Assembly (NCBI RefSeq): GCF_013363995.1
Contig: NZ_JABWGO010000009.1
Span: forward strand, 310,001-374,000
Reading direction: 5' to 3'
DNA: 64,000 bases
Source: Nonomuraea rhodomycinica
Lineage (GTDB): Bacteria; Actinomycetota; Actinomycetes; Streptosporangiales; Streptosporangiaceae
The notes under the pieces were generated by a model. The model saw only the letters and a program-made list of their open reading frames with translations. It searched no databases and had not been told where the DNA came from. Positions 41,480 to 49,660 of this stretch are shown here, piece by piece; positions within the stretch are counted from its first letter, which is position 1, and each line of letters opens with the position of its first letter. The position numbers were made by a program, and so were the translations under genes.

Positions 41480-42466
41480 CTATGAGCGCTCGGCGTGGTG
41501 CTCCAGATGGCTGGAAGGGGACACTCGTGTGGTCGCCGGCGGGCCGTAGGTGAATCCGGGGTCGATCTGCAGGGACAGATCCCGGCCGGTGCGGGCGTTC
41601 GCCCAGGCCCGGGCGTTGCGCAGATGGAACTCCTCGGCCTGGCGGCCGAAGGTGGCCCAGTCCTTCTCCTGCGCGTCCAGCTGCTTGAGCAGCACGGCCA
41701 GCGTGTCGGAGTTGGCCGGCTCCAGGTCGGCGAGGTCGAGCGGCCGGCCCTGCTCCATGGCCCGGACGGCCGCCGAGTGCTCCATCCAGGCCACCAGGTC
41801 GGCGCCCACCTCGGCGCGCAGGAAGTCGACGTCGGAGGGGCCGTGGACCTTGTTGCCCACGACCGCGACCCGCACACCGAACCCGGCGGCGTGCTCGGCG
41901 TACTGCCGGTAGACGCCGACGCCCTGCCGGGTCGGCTCGGCGACCAGCACCGTCAGGTCGAACCGGGTGAACAGCCCCGAGGCGAACGAGTCGGCCCCGG
42001 CGGTCATGTCGACCACGACGTACTCGCCGGGCCCGTCGACGAGGTGGTTGAGCAGCAGCTCGACCGCGCCCACCTTGGAGTGGTAGCAGGCGACGCCGAG
42101 GTCGTCCTCGCCGAACGGGCCGGTGGCCAGCAGCCTGACGCCGTCGGGCGTGGTCACCGCGTACGGCGAGGCGGCGAGGTCCTCGAAGCTCAGCAGCCGC
42201 GACCCGCGCCCCGGCGGGGTCGTCTTGACCATGGCCTCGGCCGAGGGGATGCGCGGGTTGTCGCCGCGCAGGAAGTCCTTGATCTCGTCGAGACGGGCGC
42301 CGAGCGGCTCGGGGCTCTCGCCCGCGCCCAGGACCAGCGCCAGGTGCTGGTTGATGTCGGCGTCGATGGCGACCACCGGGCCGCCCTGGCTCGCCACGTG
42401 CCTGGCGAACAGGGCCGACATCGTCGTCTTGCCGCTGCCGCCCTTGCCGACGAAGGCCACCCTCAC
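41480..42466 (-). CDS. ParA/CooC-like ATPase, SCO5388-like
   Basis: A 328-residue ATP-binding protein of the ParA/MinD/CooC deviant-Walker group. It has VAFVGKGGSGKTTMSALFAR (Walker A), VVAIDADINQHLALVLGAGE, YVVVDMTAGADSFAS (Walker B) and TVLVAEPTRQGVGVYRQYAE with VAVVGNKVHG. CooC-like members insert metals or load partners; here it is followed by the SCO5389-like gene. It starts at GTG 42466 (GGAGC upstream). The role is unknown, but a maturation or localisation function is plausible. Confidence 0.82.
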   Translation of the reverse strand: MRVAFVGKGGSGKTTMSALFARHVASQGGPVVAIDADINQHLALVLGAGESPEPLGARLDEIKDFLRGDNPRIPSAEAMVKTTPPGRGSRLLSFEDLAASPYAVTTPDGVRLLATGPFGEDDLGVACYHSKVGAVELLLNHLVDGPGEYVVVDMTAGADSFASGLFTRFDLTVLVAEPTRQGVGVYRQYAEHAAGFGVRVAVVGNKVHGPSDVDFLRAEVGADLVAWMEHSAAVRAMEQGRPLDLADLEPANSDTLAVLLKQLDAQEKDWATFGRQAEEFHLRNARAWANARTGRDLSLQIDPGFTYGPPATTRVSPSSHLEHHAERS

Positions 42467-42559
42467 GATAGCTCCTGATGATTATGAAAACCGTTGTCGT
42501 TCCCAGGTGACGCCCATGATGCCACAACGGCCGCCGCCGTGAGGGCGGAAACGCGCGGA

Positions 42560-42587
42560 CGCCCCCCGGGCCGAAGCCCGAGGGGCG
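42560..42587 (-). terminator. Terminator of LCP gene
   Basis: CGCCCCCCGGGC and GCCCGaGGGGCG pair in a 12-position stem with one mismatch and a CGAA tetraloop, 28 bases beyond the LCP gene stop on the minus strand. Confidence 0.65.
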
Positions 42588-42614
42588 CTGTGGGACGCGG
42601 AGCGCGGGTTCCGC

Positions 42615-43988
42615 TCAGTGGCAGGCGGCGTCCAGCGCGATCGGCCGGTCGTAGCCCTGGGCGGCCGCGGGGGCCTTGGGGCGGGCCGGGCCGCGCACGG
42701 CCGGCCGGTCGGCCAGCGCCTTGGCGACCTTGGCCCGGATGAGGCTCCAGTCGGGCGAGGCCGTGTTGATCAGCGGCGGCACGAAGCTGAGGCTCCGGAT
42801 CCGCGCGTCCTTCACCCGGTCCGACAGCTCGATGAGCGGCGGCAGCAGGTTCTTCGGGACGTCGGTGGAGATCGCGCGCTTGGTGGCCGCGGCCAGCTTC
42901 TCGAAGCTGTTGAGCACGGTCACCGGATCGGCCTGCTTGGCGACGGCGTACAGCAGGCACTTCTGGCGGCCCATGCGCACGTAGTCGTCGCTGTCGGTGC
43001 GGGAGCGGCCGAACCACAGCGCCTCCTGGCCGGACAGCTTGCGGGTGCCGGCGGCCAGGTGCCCCTCGCGGTACTTGCCGTACACGATGGGCTGCTTGAT
43101 GGTGACCTTCACCCCGCCCATGGCGTCGATGATCTGCGCGAAGCCCTTCATGTCGACCATCGCGTAGTACGTCACCGGGATGCCGAGGATGCCGCTGACG
43201 GTCTGCTTGAGCAGGGTGGGACCGCGCTGGCCGTGGCGCACGCCGGGCACCATCTCCGGGTAGTCCTCGGCGTACTGGAAGATCTCGTTGAGCAGGCCGG
43301 GCGTGTCGGGGCCGTCGCCGGAGAAGCCGTTCGGGAAGCGCTGGCGGGCCGGGCCGCGCGGCATCTGCACCTGCTCCAGGTTGCGCGGCAGGCCGAACAG
43401 CGTGGTGTCGCCGGTCGCGGTGTCGACGCTGGCCACGGTCACGCTGTCGGTGCGCACCCCGGGCCGGCCGGGCGCGGAGTCGGCGCCGATGAGCAGGAAG
43501 TTGATCCGGGTCGCGCCGTTCCACGGGTCGTCGGCCACGATCGGGGTCATCTCGGCCGTGAAGATCGAGTCGACCACGTCGCGCGACAGGTAGGCCAGCC
43601 GGGCCGCGTAGGCGGTCGGCGCCAGGACGAGCGCGCACAGGGCGGCGGTGAAGGCCGTGGTGAGGACGCGGCCCGCGGAGTTGGCCGGCTCGGGCCGTAC
43701 CAGCAGGAACGATCGGACGATGACCGCGGACCAGGCGAGCGCGACCACGGCCAGCGCGACGGACAGGGCGGTCAGCCAGAACGGCTGCACGGCCAGCGCC
43801 AGGACCTGGGTGCCGAAGGCCGTCACGGCGGTGATGACCACGGCGAGCAGCAGCACGTGCGTCACCATGAGCGCGAAGCCGGTCTTGCGGCGGTCGGTGG
43901 CGACATGGGCCACCCCCCACAGGAAGGCCGATCCGAGAGTCAGCGCGATCGCCGCGCCGGGGCCGAAACTGCGGTCTCCGGTCGTCAT
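42615..43988 (-). CDS. LCP (LytR-CpsA-Psr) family cell-wall polymer ligase
   Basis: A 457-residue membrane protein. Four N-terminal hydrophobic segments (residues about 10-140) precede the extracellular LCP domain: INFLLIGADSAPGRPGVRTD with SVTVASVDTATGDTTLFGLP RNL, VTYYAMVDMKGFAQIIDAMG and ALWFGRSRTDSDDYVRMGRQ. The conserved Asp/Arg set for lipid-phosphate transfer is present. It attaches secondary wall polymers to peptidoglycan. The extra N-terminal helices distinguish it from classical one-TM LCP proteins. Confidence 0.93.
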   Translation of the reverse strand: MTTGDRSFGPGAAIALTLGSAFLWGVAHVATDRRKTGFALMVTHVLLLAVVITAVTAFGTQVLALAVQPFWLTALSVALAVVALAWSAVIVRSFLLVRPEPANSAGRVLTTAFTAALCALVLAPTAYAARLAYLSRDVVDSIFTAEMTPIVADDPWNGATRINFLLIGADSAPGRPGVRTDSVTVASVDTATGDTTLFGLPRNLEQVQMPRGPARQRFPNGFSGDGPDTPGLLNEIFQYAEDYPEMVPGVRHGQRGPTLLKQTVSGILGIPVTYYAMVDMKGFAQIIDAMGGVKVTIKQPIVYGKYREGHLAAGTRKLSGQEALWFGRSRTDSDDYVRMGRQKCLLYAVAKQADPVTVLNSFEKLAAATKRAISTDVPKNLLPPLIELSDRVKDARIRSLSFVPPLINTASPDWSLIRAKVAKALADRPAVRGPARPKAPAAAQGYDRPIALDAACH

Positions 43989-44098
43989 CCCTGGTCAACC
44001 CCCCATTTTGCGCATCTGTCTTCCACGTTAGAGACGGTTTGTCGTCGAATGAGGGCGGGTCAGGGGAAGTGTCGTACCAATTCCCGGTCAAACCAAGA

Positions 44099-44135
44099 TT
44101 GCGATATAACGCGAGATCGAGATATAACGTGAATA
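44099..44135 (+). promoter_or_regulatory. Leaderless promoter of methyltransferase gene
   Basis: TTGCGA (44099-44104) and TATAAC (44123-44128) are separated by 18 bases, and the expected +1 is the A of the ATG at 44135. The 9-mer GATATAACG occurs twice (from 44103 and 44121), spaced 18 bases. This suggests a direct-repeat site for a regulator overlapping the promoter. Confidence 0.65.
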
Positions 44136-44857
44136 TGAGACGTGGACGCTACGGGTTCGACGCTCCGGCGGCCCTGCTGGGCCTCGTGTTCGGAGCCGTC
44201 GTGGTGCTGGTGCTCGCGGTGACGTCCTTCATGCAGGATGTCCCGGTCGCCGGGGTCGCCTTCCTGCTCGGCGGCCTCTACACCTCCGCCAGCGCGGCCA
44301 GCTACCTCTACACGACCCGGCGCGGCAAGTTCGCCGTGTGGGCCGAGGAACTGCAGCGGCTCAAGGGCGACGAGCGGCTGCTCGACCTCGGCTGCGGGCG
44401 CGGCGCGGTGCTGCTGCTGGCCGCCGGACGGCTGCCGGAGGGGCGGGCCACCGGCCTCGACCTCTGGCGCTCGCGCGACCAGTCGGGCAACGACGAGAGC
44501 GTCACCCGGGCCAACGCCGAGGCGGAGGGGGTGAGCGTGGACCTGGTCACCGGCGACATGCGGGAGCTGTCGTTCGAGGACGCCTCGTTCGACGTGGTCG
44601 TGTCGAGCCTGGCCGTCCACAACATCCCGGACGCCGAGGGCCGCGCGCGGGCCGTCAGGGAGGCCCACCGGGTGCTGCGGCCGGGCGGGCTGCTGCTGCT
44701 CGCCGACTTCAAGCACACCCCCGCGTACGAGCGGACGCTGCGGGAGCTCGGCGTCGTGGACGTCCGCAGGCGCGACCTCGGCTGGCGGTTCTGGTACGGC
44801 GGGCCGTGGTTCAGGACGTGGATGCTGGAGGCCCGCAAGCCCGTAGCCGTCGGGTGA
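44135..44857 (+). CDS. Membrane-anchored SAM-dependent methyltransferase
   Basis: A 240-residue protein. Residues 10-60 hold two hydrophobic helices (ALLGLVFGAVVVLVLAVTSF; AGVAFLLGGLYTSASAASYL). The methyltransferase core follows: LLDLGCGRGAVLLLAAGRLP, RATGLDLWRSRDQSGNDESV, DASFDVVVSSLAVHNIP and HRVLRPGGLLLLADFKH. It is a UbiE/class I type with an unusual N-terminal membrane anchor. The substrate is probably lipophilic. It is transcribed from a leaderless promoter. Confidence 0.85.
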   Translation: MRRGRYGFDAPAALLGLVFGAVVVLVLAVTSFMQDVPVAGVAFLLGGLYTSASAASYLYTTRRGKFAVWAEELQRLKGDERLLDLGCGRGAVLLLAAGRLPEGRATGLDLWRSRDQSGNDESVTRANAEAEGVSVDLVTGDMRELSFEDASFDVVVSSLAVHNIPDAEGRARAVREAHRVLRPGGLLLLADFKHTPAYERTLRELGVVDVRRRDLGWRFWYGGPWFRTWMLEARKPVAVG

Positions 44858-44899
44858 GCCGACGTTTGTGATCGGCCTGGTGGGTACCAGGTTCTCTTC

Positions 44900-46339
44900 A
44901 TGAAGGACGTGGATACCGGCACAATCACCACCAAGGTGCCCGCACGGCTGGACCGGCTGCCGTGGTCACGCTGGCACTGGATGATCGTCATCGGACTCGG
45001 CACCGTCTGGATCCTCGACGGCCTCGAAGTCACCATCGTGGGAAACCTGTCGGCCCAGCTCGCCAAGCCGGGCAGCGGCCTGGACATCAGCCAGGCGCAG
45101 GTGGCCGGGACCGCGGCGGCCCTGTACGTGGCCGGGGCGTGCCTGGGCGCGTTGTTCTTCGGCTGGCTGACCGACAGGTTCGGCCGCAAGAAGCTGTTCC
45201 TCGTCACCCTGGTCGTCTACCTGGTGGCCACGCTGATGACGGCCTTCTCCTTCGACGCGTGGTGGTTCTTCCTGTTCAGGTTCATGACCGGGTTCGGCAT
45301 CGGCGGTGAGTACGCGGCCATCAACTCGGCCATCGACGAGCTGATCCCGAGCCGCCACCGCGGCCGCATCGACATCATCATCAACGGCAGCTACTGGCTC
45401 GGCGCGGCGGGCGGCGCCCTGCTGACCGTGCCGCTGCTCAACGACCTGCCGGTCAACATAGGCTGGCGCGTCGCCTTCGGCCTCGGCGTGGTGCTCGGCG
45501 TGGCCATCCTGCTCGTGCGGCGGCACGTGCCCGAGAGCCCGCGCTGGCTGTTCATCCACGGCCGCGGCCAGGAGGCCGAGCAGCTCGTCGGCGAGATCGA
45601 GGAGCACGTCGGCGGCGACCTGCCGGACCCCAGGGGCTCCGTCACCATCCACCAGCGCAGGTCGATCGGCTTCGTGCAGATCGCGCACACGATGGTGGCG
45701 CGCTACCCCAAGCGCACGATCCTCGGGCTGTCGCTGTTCATCGGGCAGGCGTTCCTCTACAACGCCATCACGTTCGGGTACGCCCAGATCCTGTCCACGT
45801 TCTACAAGATCGACACGCACACCGGCTACTACTTCGCCGTGATCGCGATCGGCAACTTCCTCGGCCCGCTGCTGCTGGGGAGGCTGTTCGACACGGTCGG
45901 CCGGGTGCCGATGATCTCGGCGACCTACATCGGCTCCGGGGTGCTGCTGCTCGGCACGGCCTGGCTGTTCGACCAGGGCGTGCTCAACGCCGTCACGCTG
46001 ACCGCCTGCTGGTGCGCGGTGCTGTTCGTCGCCTCGGCCGGTGCCAGTTCGGCCTACCTGACGGTCAGCGAGATCTTCCCCATGGAGACCAGGGCGATGG
46101 CGATCGCGTTCTTCTTCGCGATCGGCACCGCGGCGGGCGGCATCGCCGGTCCGCTGGTCTTCGCCGGACTGGTCGAGACCGGCGTGCCGGGTGACACGGC
46201 GCTGGCGTTCACGATCGGCGCCGTCATCATGATCGCCGCCGGGATCGTCGAGCTGTTCCTCGGGGTCAAGGCCGAGCAGAAGGGCCTGGAGGAGATCGCC
46301 GCGCCGCTCACAGCAACTTCGGTAGACACGGCCGCATGA
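44900..46339 (+). CDS. MFS transporter, sugar/aromatic acid:H+ symporter type
   Basis: A 479-residue 12-helix transporter. WHWMIVIGLGTVWILDGLEV with GWLTDRFGRKKLFLVTLVVY (D-R-x-GR-(R/K) motif), FRFMTGFGIGGEYAAINSAI and SRHRGRIDIIINGSYWLGAA are typical of the sugar-porter or benzoate/shikimate subgroup. It ends with a long cytoplasmic tail. Its 3' end overlaps the convergent thymidylate-synthase-like gene by 32 bases. The substrate is not resolvable. Confidence 0.93.
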   Translation: MKDVDTGTITTKVPARLDRLPWSRWHWMIVIGLGTVWILDGLEVTIVGNLSAQLAKPGSGLDISQAQVAGTAAALYVAGACLGALFFGWLTDRFGRKKLFLVTLVVYLVATLMTAFSFDAWWFFLFRFMTGFGIGGEYAAINSAIDELIPSRHRGRIDIIINGSYWLGAAGGALLTVPLLNDLPVNIGWRVAFGLGVVLGVAILLVRRHVPESPRWLFIHGRGQEAEQLVGEIEEHVGGDLPDPRGSVTIHQRRSIGFVQIAHTMVARYPKRTILGLSLFIGQAFLYNAITFGYAQILSTFYKIDTHTGYYFAVIAIGNFLGPLLLGRLFDTVGRVPMISATYIGSGVLLLGTAWLFDQGVLNAVTLTACWCAVLFVASAGASSAYLTVSEIFPMETRAMAIAFFFAIGTAAGGIAGPLVFAGLVETGVPGDTALAFTIGAVIMIAAGIVELFLGVKAEQKGLEEIAAPLTATSVDTAA

Positions 46340-46925
46340 CGCGCAGCACGTGCGTGCTGTCGGACAGGTAGAGGTGCGGCACGTCCACGAACACCCGCAT
46401 CGGACCGCAGTCCAGGCCGAGGCTGCGCGCCACCCCGGCCTGGACGTCCGACAGCGGCACGTAGTTCAGGTAGCTGGTGAACGCGTTCTGCGACCGGAAC
46501 GCCGCCGTCATCACCAGCCCGCCGTCCCGGATGCGGAAGGCCAGCCCGCTCAGGCACGGCACCGAGTCGTACGGCTCGCCCGGCGCGGTCAGCGAGATCC
46601 AGGCGCTCTTGCTGTACGGCTTGGTGCGCAGCAGGTCCACCGCCCACGCGAGCTGGCCCCTGATCCGGGCCCCGTAGCTGTACTTGAACGGGGGCACGAT
46701 CGTGTCCTGGGTGAACTTGCGGCAGTAGAGCGCGAGCCGGTCCGTGTCGCCGTACCTCTCCAGCACCGGGTCGTCCCGCCGCACCTGGGCGATCTCGAAG
46801 AGCACGGGCGGCCCCTCCATGACGGGGCCGCGGTCGTCGTCGCCGAGCGCGCCCTCCGTCCACACATGGCGCATCAGCCAGATCCACGCCTCCCCACATG
46901 ACGCCCACATCGCAGGGCCGGGCAT
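46308..46925 (-). CDS. Divergent thymidylate-synthase-like protein
   Basis: A 205-residue protein that reads like a shortened ThyA-family enzyme (usual length 260-320). YSYGARIRGQ at 82-91 corresponds to the YG-x-RLR segment. SVPCLSGLAFRIRDG has a Cys at 124 where ThyA has its nucleophile (PCH). FRSQNAF (143-149) matches the RSCDVF nucleotide-binding loop with D changed to N, and PHLYLSD (183-189) matches the HxY of GDTHLYSNH. The PSRR phosphate motif is PYSKS here. Such changes occur in dCMP/UMP hydroxymethylases. The ATG directly abuts the upstream membrane gene stop, giving a two-gene unit. Confidence 0.65.
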   Translation of the reverse strand: MPGPAMWASCGEAWIWLMRHVWTEGALGDDDRGPVMEGPPVLFEIAQVRRDDPVLERYGDTDRLALYCRKFTQDTIVPPFKYSYGARIRGQLAWAVDLLRTKPYSKSAWISLTAPGEPYDSVPCLSGLAFRIRDGGLVMTAAFRSQNAFTSYLNYVPLSDVQAGVARSLGLDCGPMRVFVDVPHLYLSDSTHVLRVMRPCLPKLL

Positions 46926-47597
46926 TCAGGTCTCCACGTTCGGGAACTGGTACGGGTTGCGGGGCAGCCGGCGCCGCCGCGTGACGTTGCAGCGCACGTA
47001 GTAGATCGAGTAGTGGACCAGCGCCACCAGCGCGACGCTCGTGGTCAGCAGGATCGGGTCGGGCGCCTGGCCGCTGAGGCCGGTGACGCCGGCCACGAGG
47101 TAGAGACTGTTGGCGACGGCCAGCATCATGACGTTGATCCCGGGCCAGGCGAGCGGTGCGAAGGTCTCGGGGAAGCGGGGGTCCACCGGCAGGTTGGGCG
47201 ACCAGTCCAGCTCGTCCTTGAGCCGGGTCGCGTAGAGGAGCCGGAAGTTGTTGATCGCCCGGGCCGTGCGGGCGTGCGCGTTCACCGCCTCGATCAGCCG
47301 CAGGAACGGCAGCACGCTGAGCAGCCCGAACGCCGTCACCAGCGCGAACAGGTACCACGGCACGGTGGTCCAGGAGGTCAGGCTGCGCGGGTCCACGACC
47401 TTGGCGCTGGTGAGGGCGATGGTGGCCAGGAACGGGCCCGAGAGCAGGCTCATCCCCAGTCTGGTCATCTTCAGCCGCTCGTCCTTGGCGGCGAGGTGGA
47501 CGTTGTAGATGCCGGTGAAGTCCACTGCGGCGAGCTGGAGGAACTGACCTGCCGGCAGCTCTTCCTCCGGCGTCATGCGAGGGGGTGTCTTCCGCAT
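46926..47597 (-). CDS. Four-helix integral membrane protein paired with TS-like gene
   Basis: A 223-residue protein. Cytoplasmic N-terminus (VDFTGIYNVHLAAKDERLKM), helices about 49-68 and 79-102, an intervening polar, charged region (AVNAHARTARAINNFRLLYA) and helices about 151-174 and 181-201, ending with a basic tail. The layout, two hairpins around a soluble helical linker, is similar to SLATT- or Pycsar-type membrane effectors, but no signature was matched. RBS AGGAG is five bases before the ATG. Its TGA directly precedes the ATG of the TS-like gene. Confidence 0.7.
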   Translation of the reverse strand: MRKTPPRMTPEEELPAGQFLQLAAVDFTGIYNVHLAAKDERLKMTRLGMSLLSGPFLATIALTSAKVVDPRSLTSWTTVPWYLFALVTAFGLLSVLPFLRLIEAVNAHARTARAINNFRLLYATRLKDELDWSPNLPVDPRFPETFAPLAWPGINVMMLAVANSLYLVAGVTGLSGQAPDPILLTTSVALVALVHYSIYYVRCNVTRRRRLPRNPYQFPNVET

Positions 47598-47767
47598 GAA
47601 TGCTCCTGTAGGGCCAAGCTGCCTCCAGTATGAGCACACTTTCGCGGATCCGCCGGGGATTCCTGCCAATCATTCCAACAATTGCCGACTCGGCGGCGTA
47701 AAACCGGGTTGCGGCTGACACCGTGTGAGGCGGTATGCCTGTCCCATTCGATCGAGGAGGAATCGGG

Positions 47768-48703
47768 ATGGACATCGCGGAGCGGATCGACGCGCTGCTG
47801 GCGGCGGGCGGCGCGCCGCACCTGCACGGGCTCGTCGTGGTCCGGGACGGACGGGTGGAGCTGGAGCGGTACGGCGCGGGGGAGGACTTCCGGCTGAACG
47901 TCCCGCTGGGGCACGTGACGTTCGGGCCGGACGTCGCCCATGACGTCCGCTCGGTGACCAAGAGCGTCGTCGCCCTGCTGTACGGCGCCGCCCTCGGCGA
48001 CGGTCTCGTGCCCGCGCCGGGCGAGCCGCTGCTGCCCGCCTTCCCCGCGTACGCCGACCTGGCGGAGGGCAAGGAGCACCTGACGGTCGAGCACGCGCTC
48101 ACCATGACCCTCGGCCTGGACTGGAACGAGGACGTCCCCTACACCAGCACCGCCAACAGCGAGGTGGCCATGGAGGAGGCCCCGGACCGCTACCGGTACG
48201 TCCTGGAGCGTCCTGTGGTGGAGGAGCCGGGGAAGCGGTGGCGCTACTGCGGAGGCGCGGCGGCCCTGCTCGGCCGGCTGATCGCCGACGGCGCGGGGGT
48301 GCCGCTGGAGGAGTTCGCGCGGGAGCGGCTCTTCGGGCCGCTCGGCATGCCGTTCGAGTGGACCGCTCACCGCGGGGTGGCGATGGCCGCCTCCGGGCTG
48401 CGGCTGCGCCCGCGTGACCTGGCCGAGCTGGGCTCGCTGGTGCTCGACGGCGGGCGCGGGCTGGTGCCGCGGCAGTGGATCGCCGAGATGCTGCGGCCCC
48501 GGGTCCGGATCGCGGACGGGTTCGAGTACGGCTACCAGTGGTACGTGAGCCCGGGGCGGTGGGCGGCGGCCATCGGAAACGGCGGCCAGCGGATCGTCGT
48601 GGCGCCGGAGAGCCGGCTGGTGGTGGCCGTCACGGCCGGCGACTACGACGCCGACCAGTCCAGCGCCGAGGCGGTGCTGCGGGAGGCGCTGGCTGCGGGA
48701 TGA
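47768..48703 (+). CDS. Beta-lactamase-fold serine hydrolase
   Basis: A 311-residue enzyme of the class C/DD-peptidase (PF00144) type. SVTKSVVALLYGAALGD contains the catalytic S-x-x-K, YCGGAAALLGRLI is the Y-x-(N/G) element, and AAIGNGGQRIVVAP is the C-terminal triad region. There is no signal peptide, so it is probably cytoplasmic. GAGGAATCGGG precedes ATG 47768. It may be an esterase or amidase. It is divergent from the membrane protein unit. Confidence 0.88.
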   Translation: MDIAERIDALLAAGGAPHLHGLVVVRDGRVELERYGAGEDFRLNVPLGHVTFGPDVAHDVRSVTKSVVALLYGAALGDGLVPAPGEPLLPAFPAYADLAEGKEHLTVEHALTMTLGLDWNEDVPYTSTANSEVAMEEAPDRYRYVLERPVVEEPGKRWRYCGGAAALLGRLIADGAGVPLEEFARERLFGPLGMPFEWTAHRGVAMAASGLRLRPRDLAELGSLVLDGGRGLVPRQWIAEMLRPRVRIADGFEYGYQWYVSPGRWAAAIGNGGQRIVVAPESRLVVAVTAGDYDADQSSAEAVLREALAAG

Positions 48704-48719
48704 GGGGGTGTCGCCTGGC

Positions 48720-49589
48720 TCAGAGGGGGAGGTGGGTGATCGCGGTGCGGAAGGCGGCGACGGCCGCGCCGATCGCCGGGTGCCCGCCGTACCCTCTGCG
48801 GAAGGCCGCCAGGGTGCGGCGGCTCAGCGGCAGCTCCGACAGCGTCACGCCCGGCGGCGGCGCCAGCGCGGCCAGGCGTGGCACGAGCGCGACCCCCTGA
48901 CCGGCGGCGGCGAAGGCGAGGACCGTGTCGAAGTCGTCCACCTGGTGACGCACCCGCGGCTCGAAGCCCGCCGCCTGACAGGCCCGGATCGTCATGGCGT
49001 GGCAGAGGGTGCCCGGCTTGCCGGTGATCCACGGGTCGTCCCGGGCCTCGGCGAGGTCCGCCCGGCCGGTCAGGTACATCGGCTCGGCGAACAGCGGCTC
49101 GGTGGCCAGCGCCGGGTCCGCCTCCGCCGGCACGAAGTCGTACTCGTGGACCAGCGCGACGTCCAGCTCGCCCGCCCGCAGCGCCCCGGAGACGTCGGCG
49201 GGGTCGATCTCCGACACCATGGGCTCCAGCTCCGGGCAGGCGCGCGCCAGTTCGGCGAGCGCCGCGGGCATCAGCGCCCGGGCCGCCGTCGGGAACGCGC
49301 CGACGCGCACCGGCCCCGACGGCCCGCCCCGCACGGCCGCCAGCGCGGCCGAGGCGCGTTCCAGCTCCTCCAGGACGGTCTGCGCGTGCTCCACCAGCAG
49401 CCGGCCGGCGGGCGTCAGCGTGACGGTACGGCCGGTGCGCTCCAGCAGCGGCACGCCCGCCTCCCGCTCCAGCGCGCTGAGCTGCTGCGACACCGCCGAC
49501 GGCGTGAACGTCACGGCCTCGGCCACGGCGGCGATCGTGCCGCGCCGGGCCAGCTCCCGCAGGAGGCGCAGCTTGCGAGGGTCCAGCAT
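48720..49589 (-). CDS. LysR family regulator
   Basis: A 289-residue LTTR: MLDPRKLRLLRELARRGTIA with AEAVTFTPSAVSQQLSALER (HTH), and an effector domain with PVRVGAFPTAARALMPAALA and AFAAAGQGVALVPRLA. It closely resembles the LysR at 38339-39274 in layout. It is divergent from a DHDPS-like gene across 71 bases, suggesting it controls it. Confidence 0.92.
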   Translation of the reverse strand: MLDPRKLRLLRELARRGTIAAVAEAVTFTPSAVSQQLSALEREAGVPLLERTGRTVTLTPAGRLLVEHAQTVLEELERASAALAAVRGGPSGPVRVGAFPTAARALMPAALAELARACPELEPMVSEIDPADVSGALRAGELDVALVHEYDFVPAEADPALATEPLFAEPMYLTGRADLAEARDDPWITGKPGTLCHAMTIRACQAAGFEPRVRHQVDDFDTVLAFAAAGQGVALVPRLAALAPPPGVTLSELPLSRRTLAAFRRGYGGHPAIGAAVAAFRTAITHLPL

Positions 49590-49660
49590 CAGTACAGCTT
49601 ACGCTCAACCGCACATATCCGAACTGGACCTGACGTATCGGACCGCGTCAGGCTCGGAGC

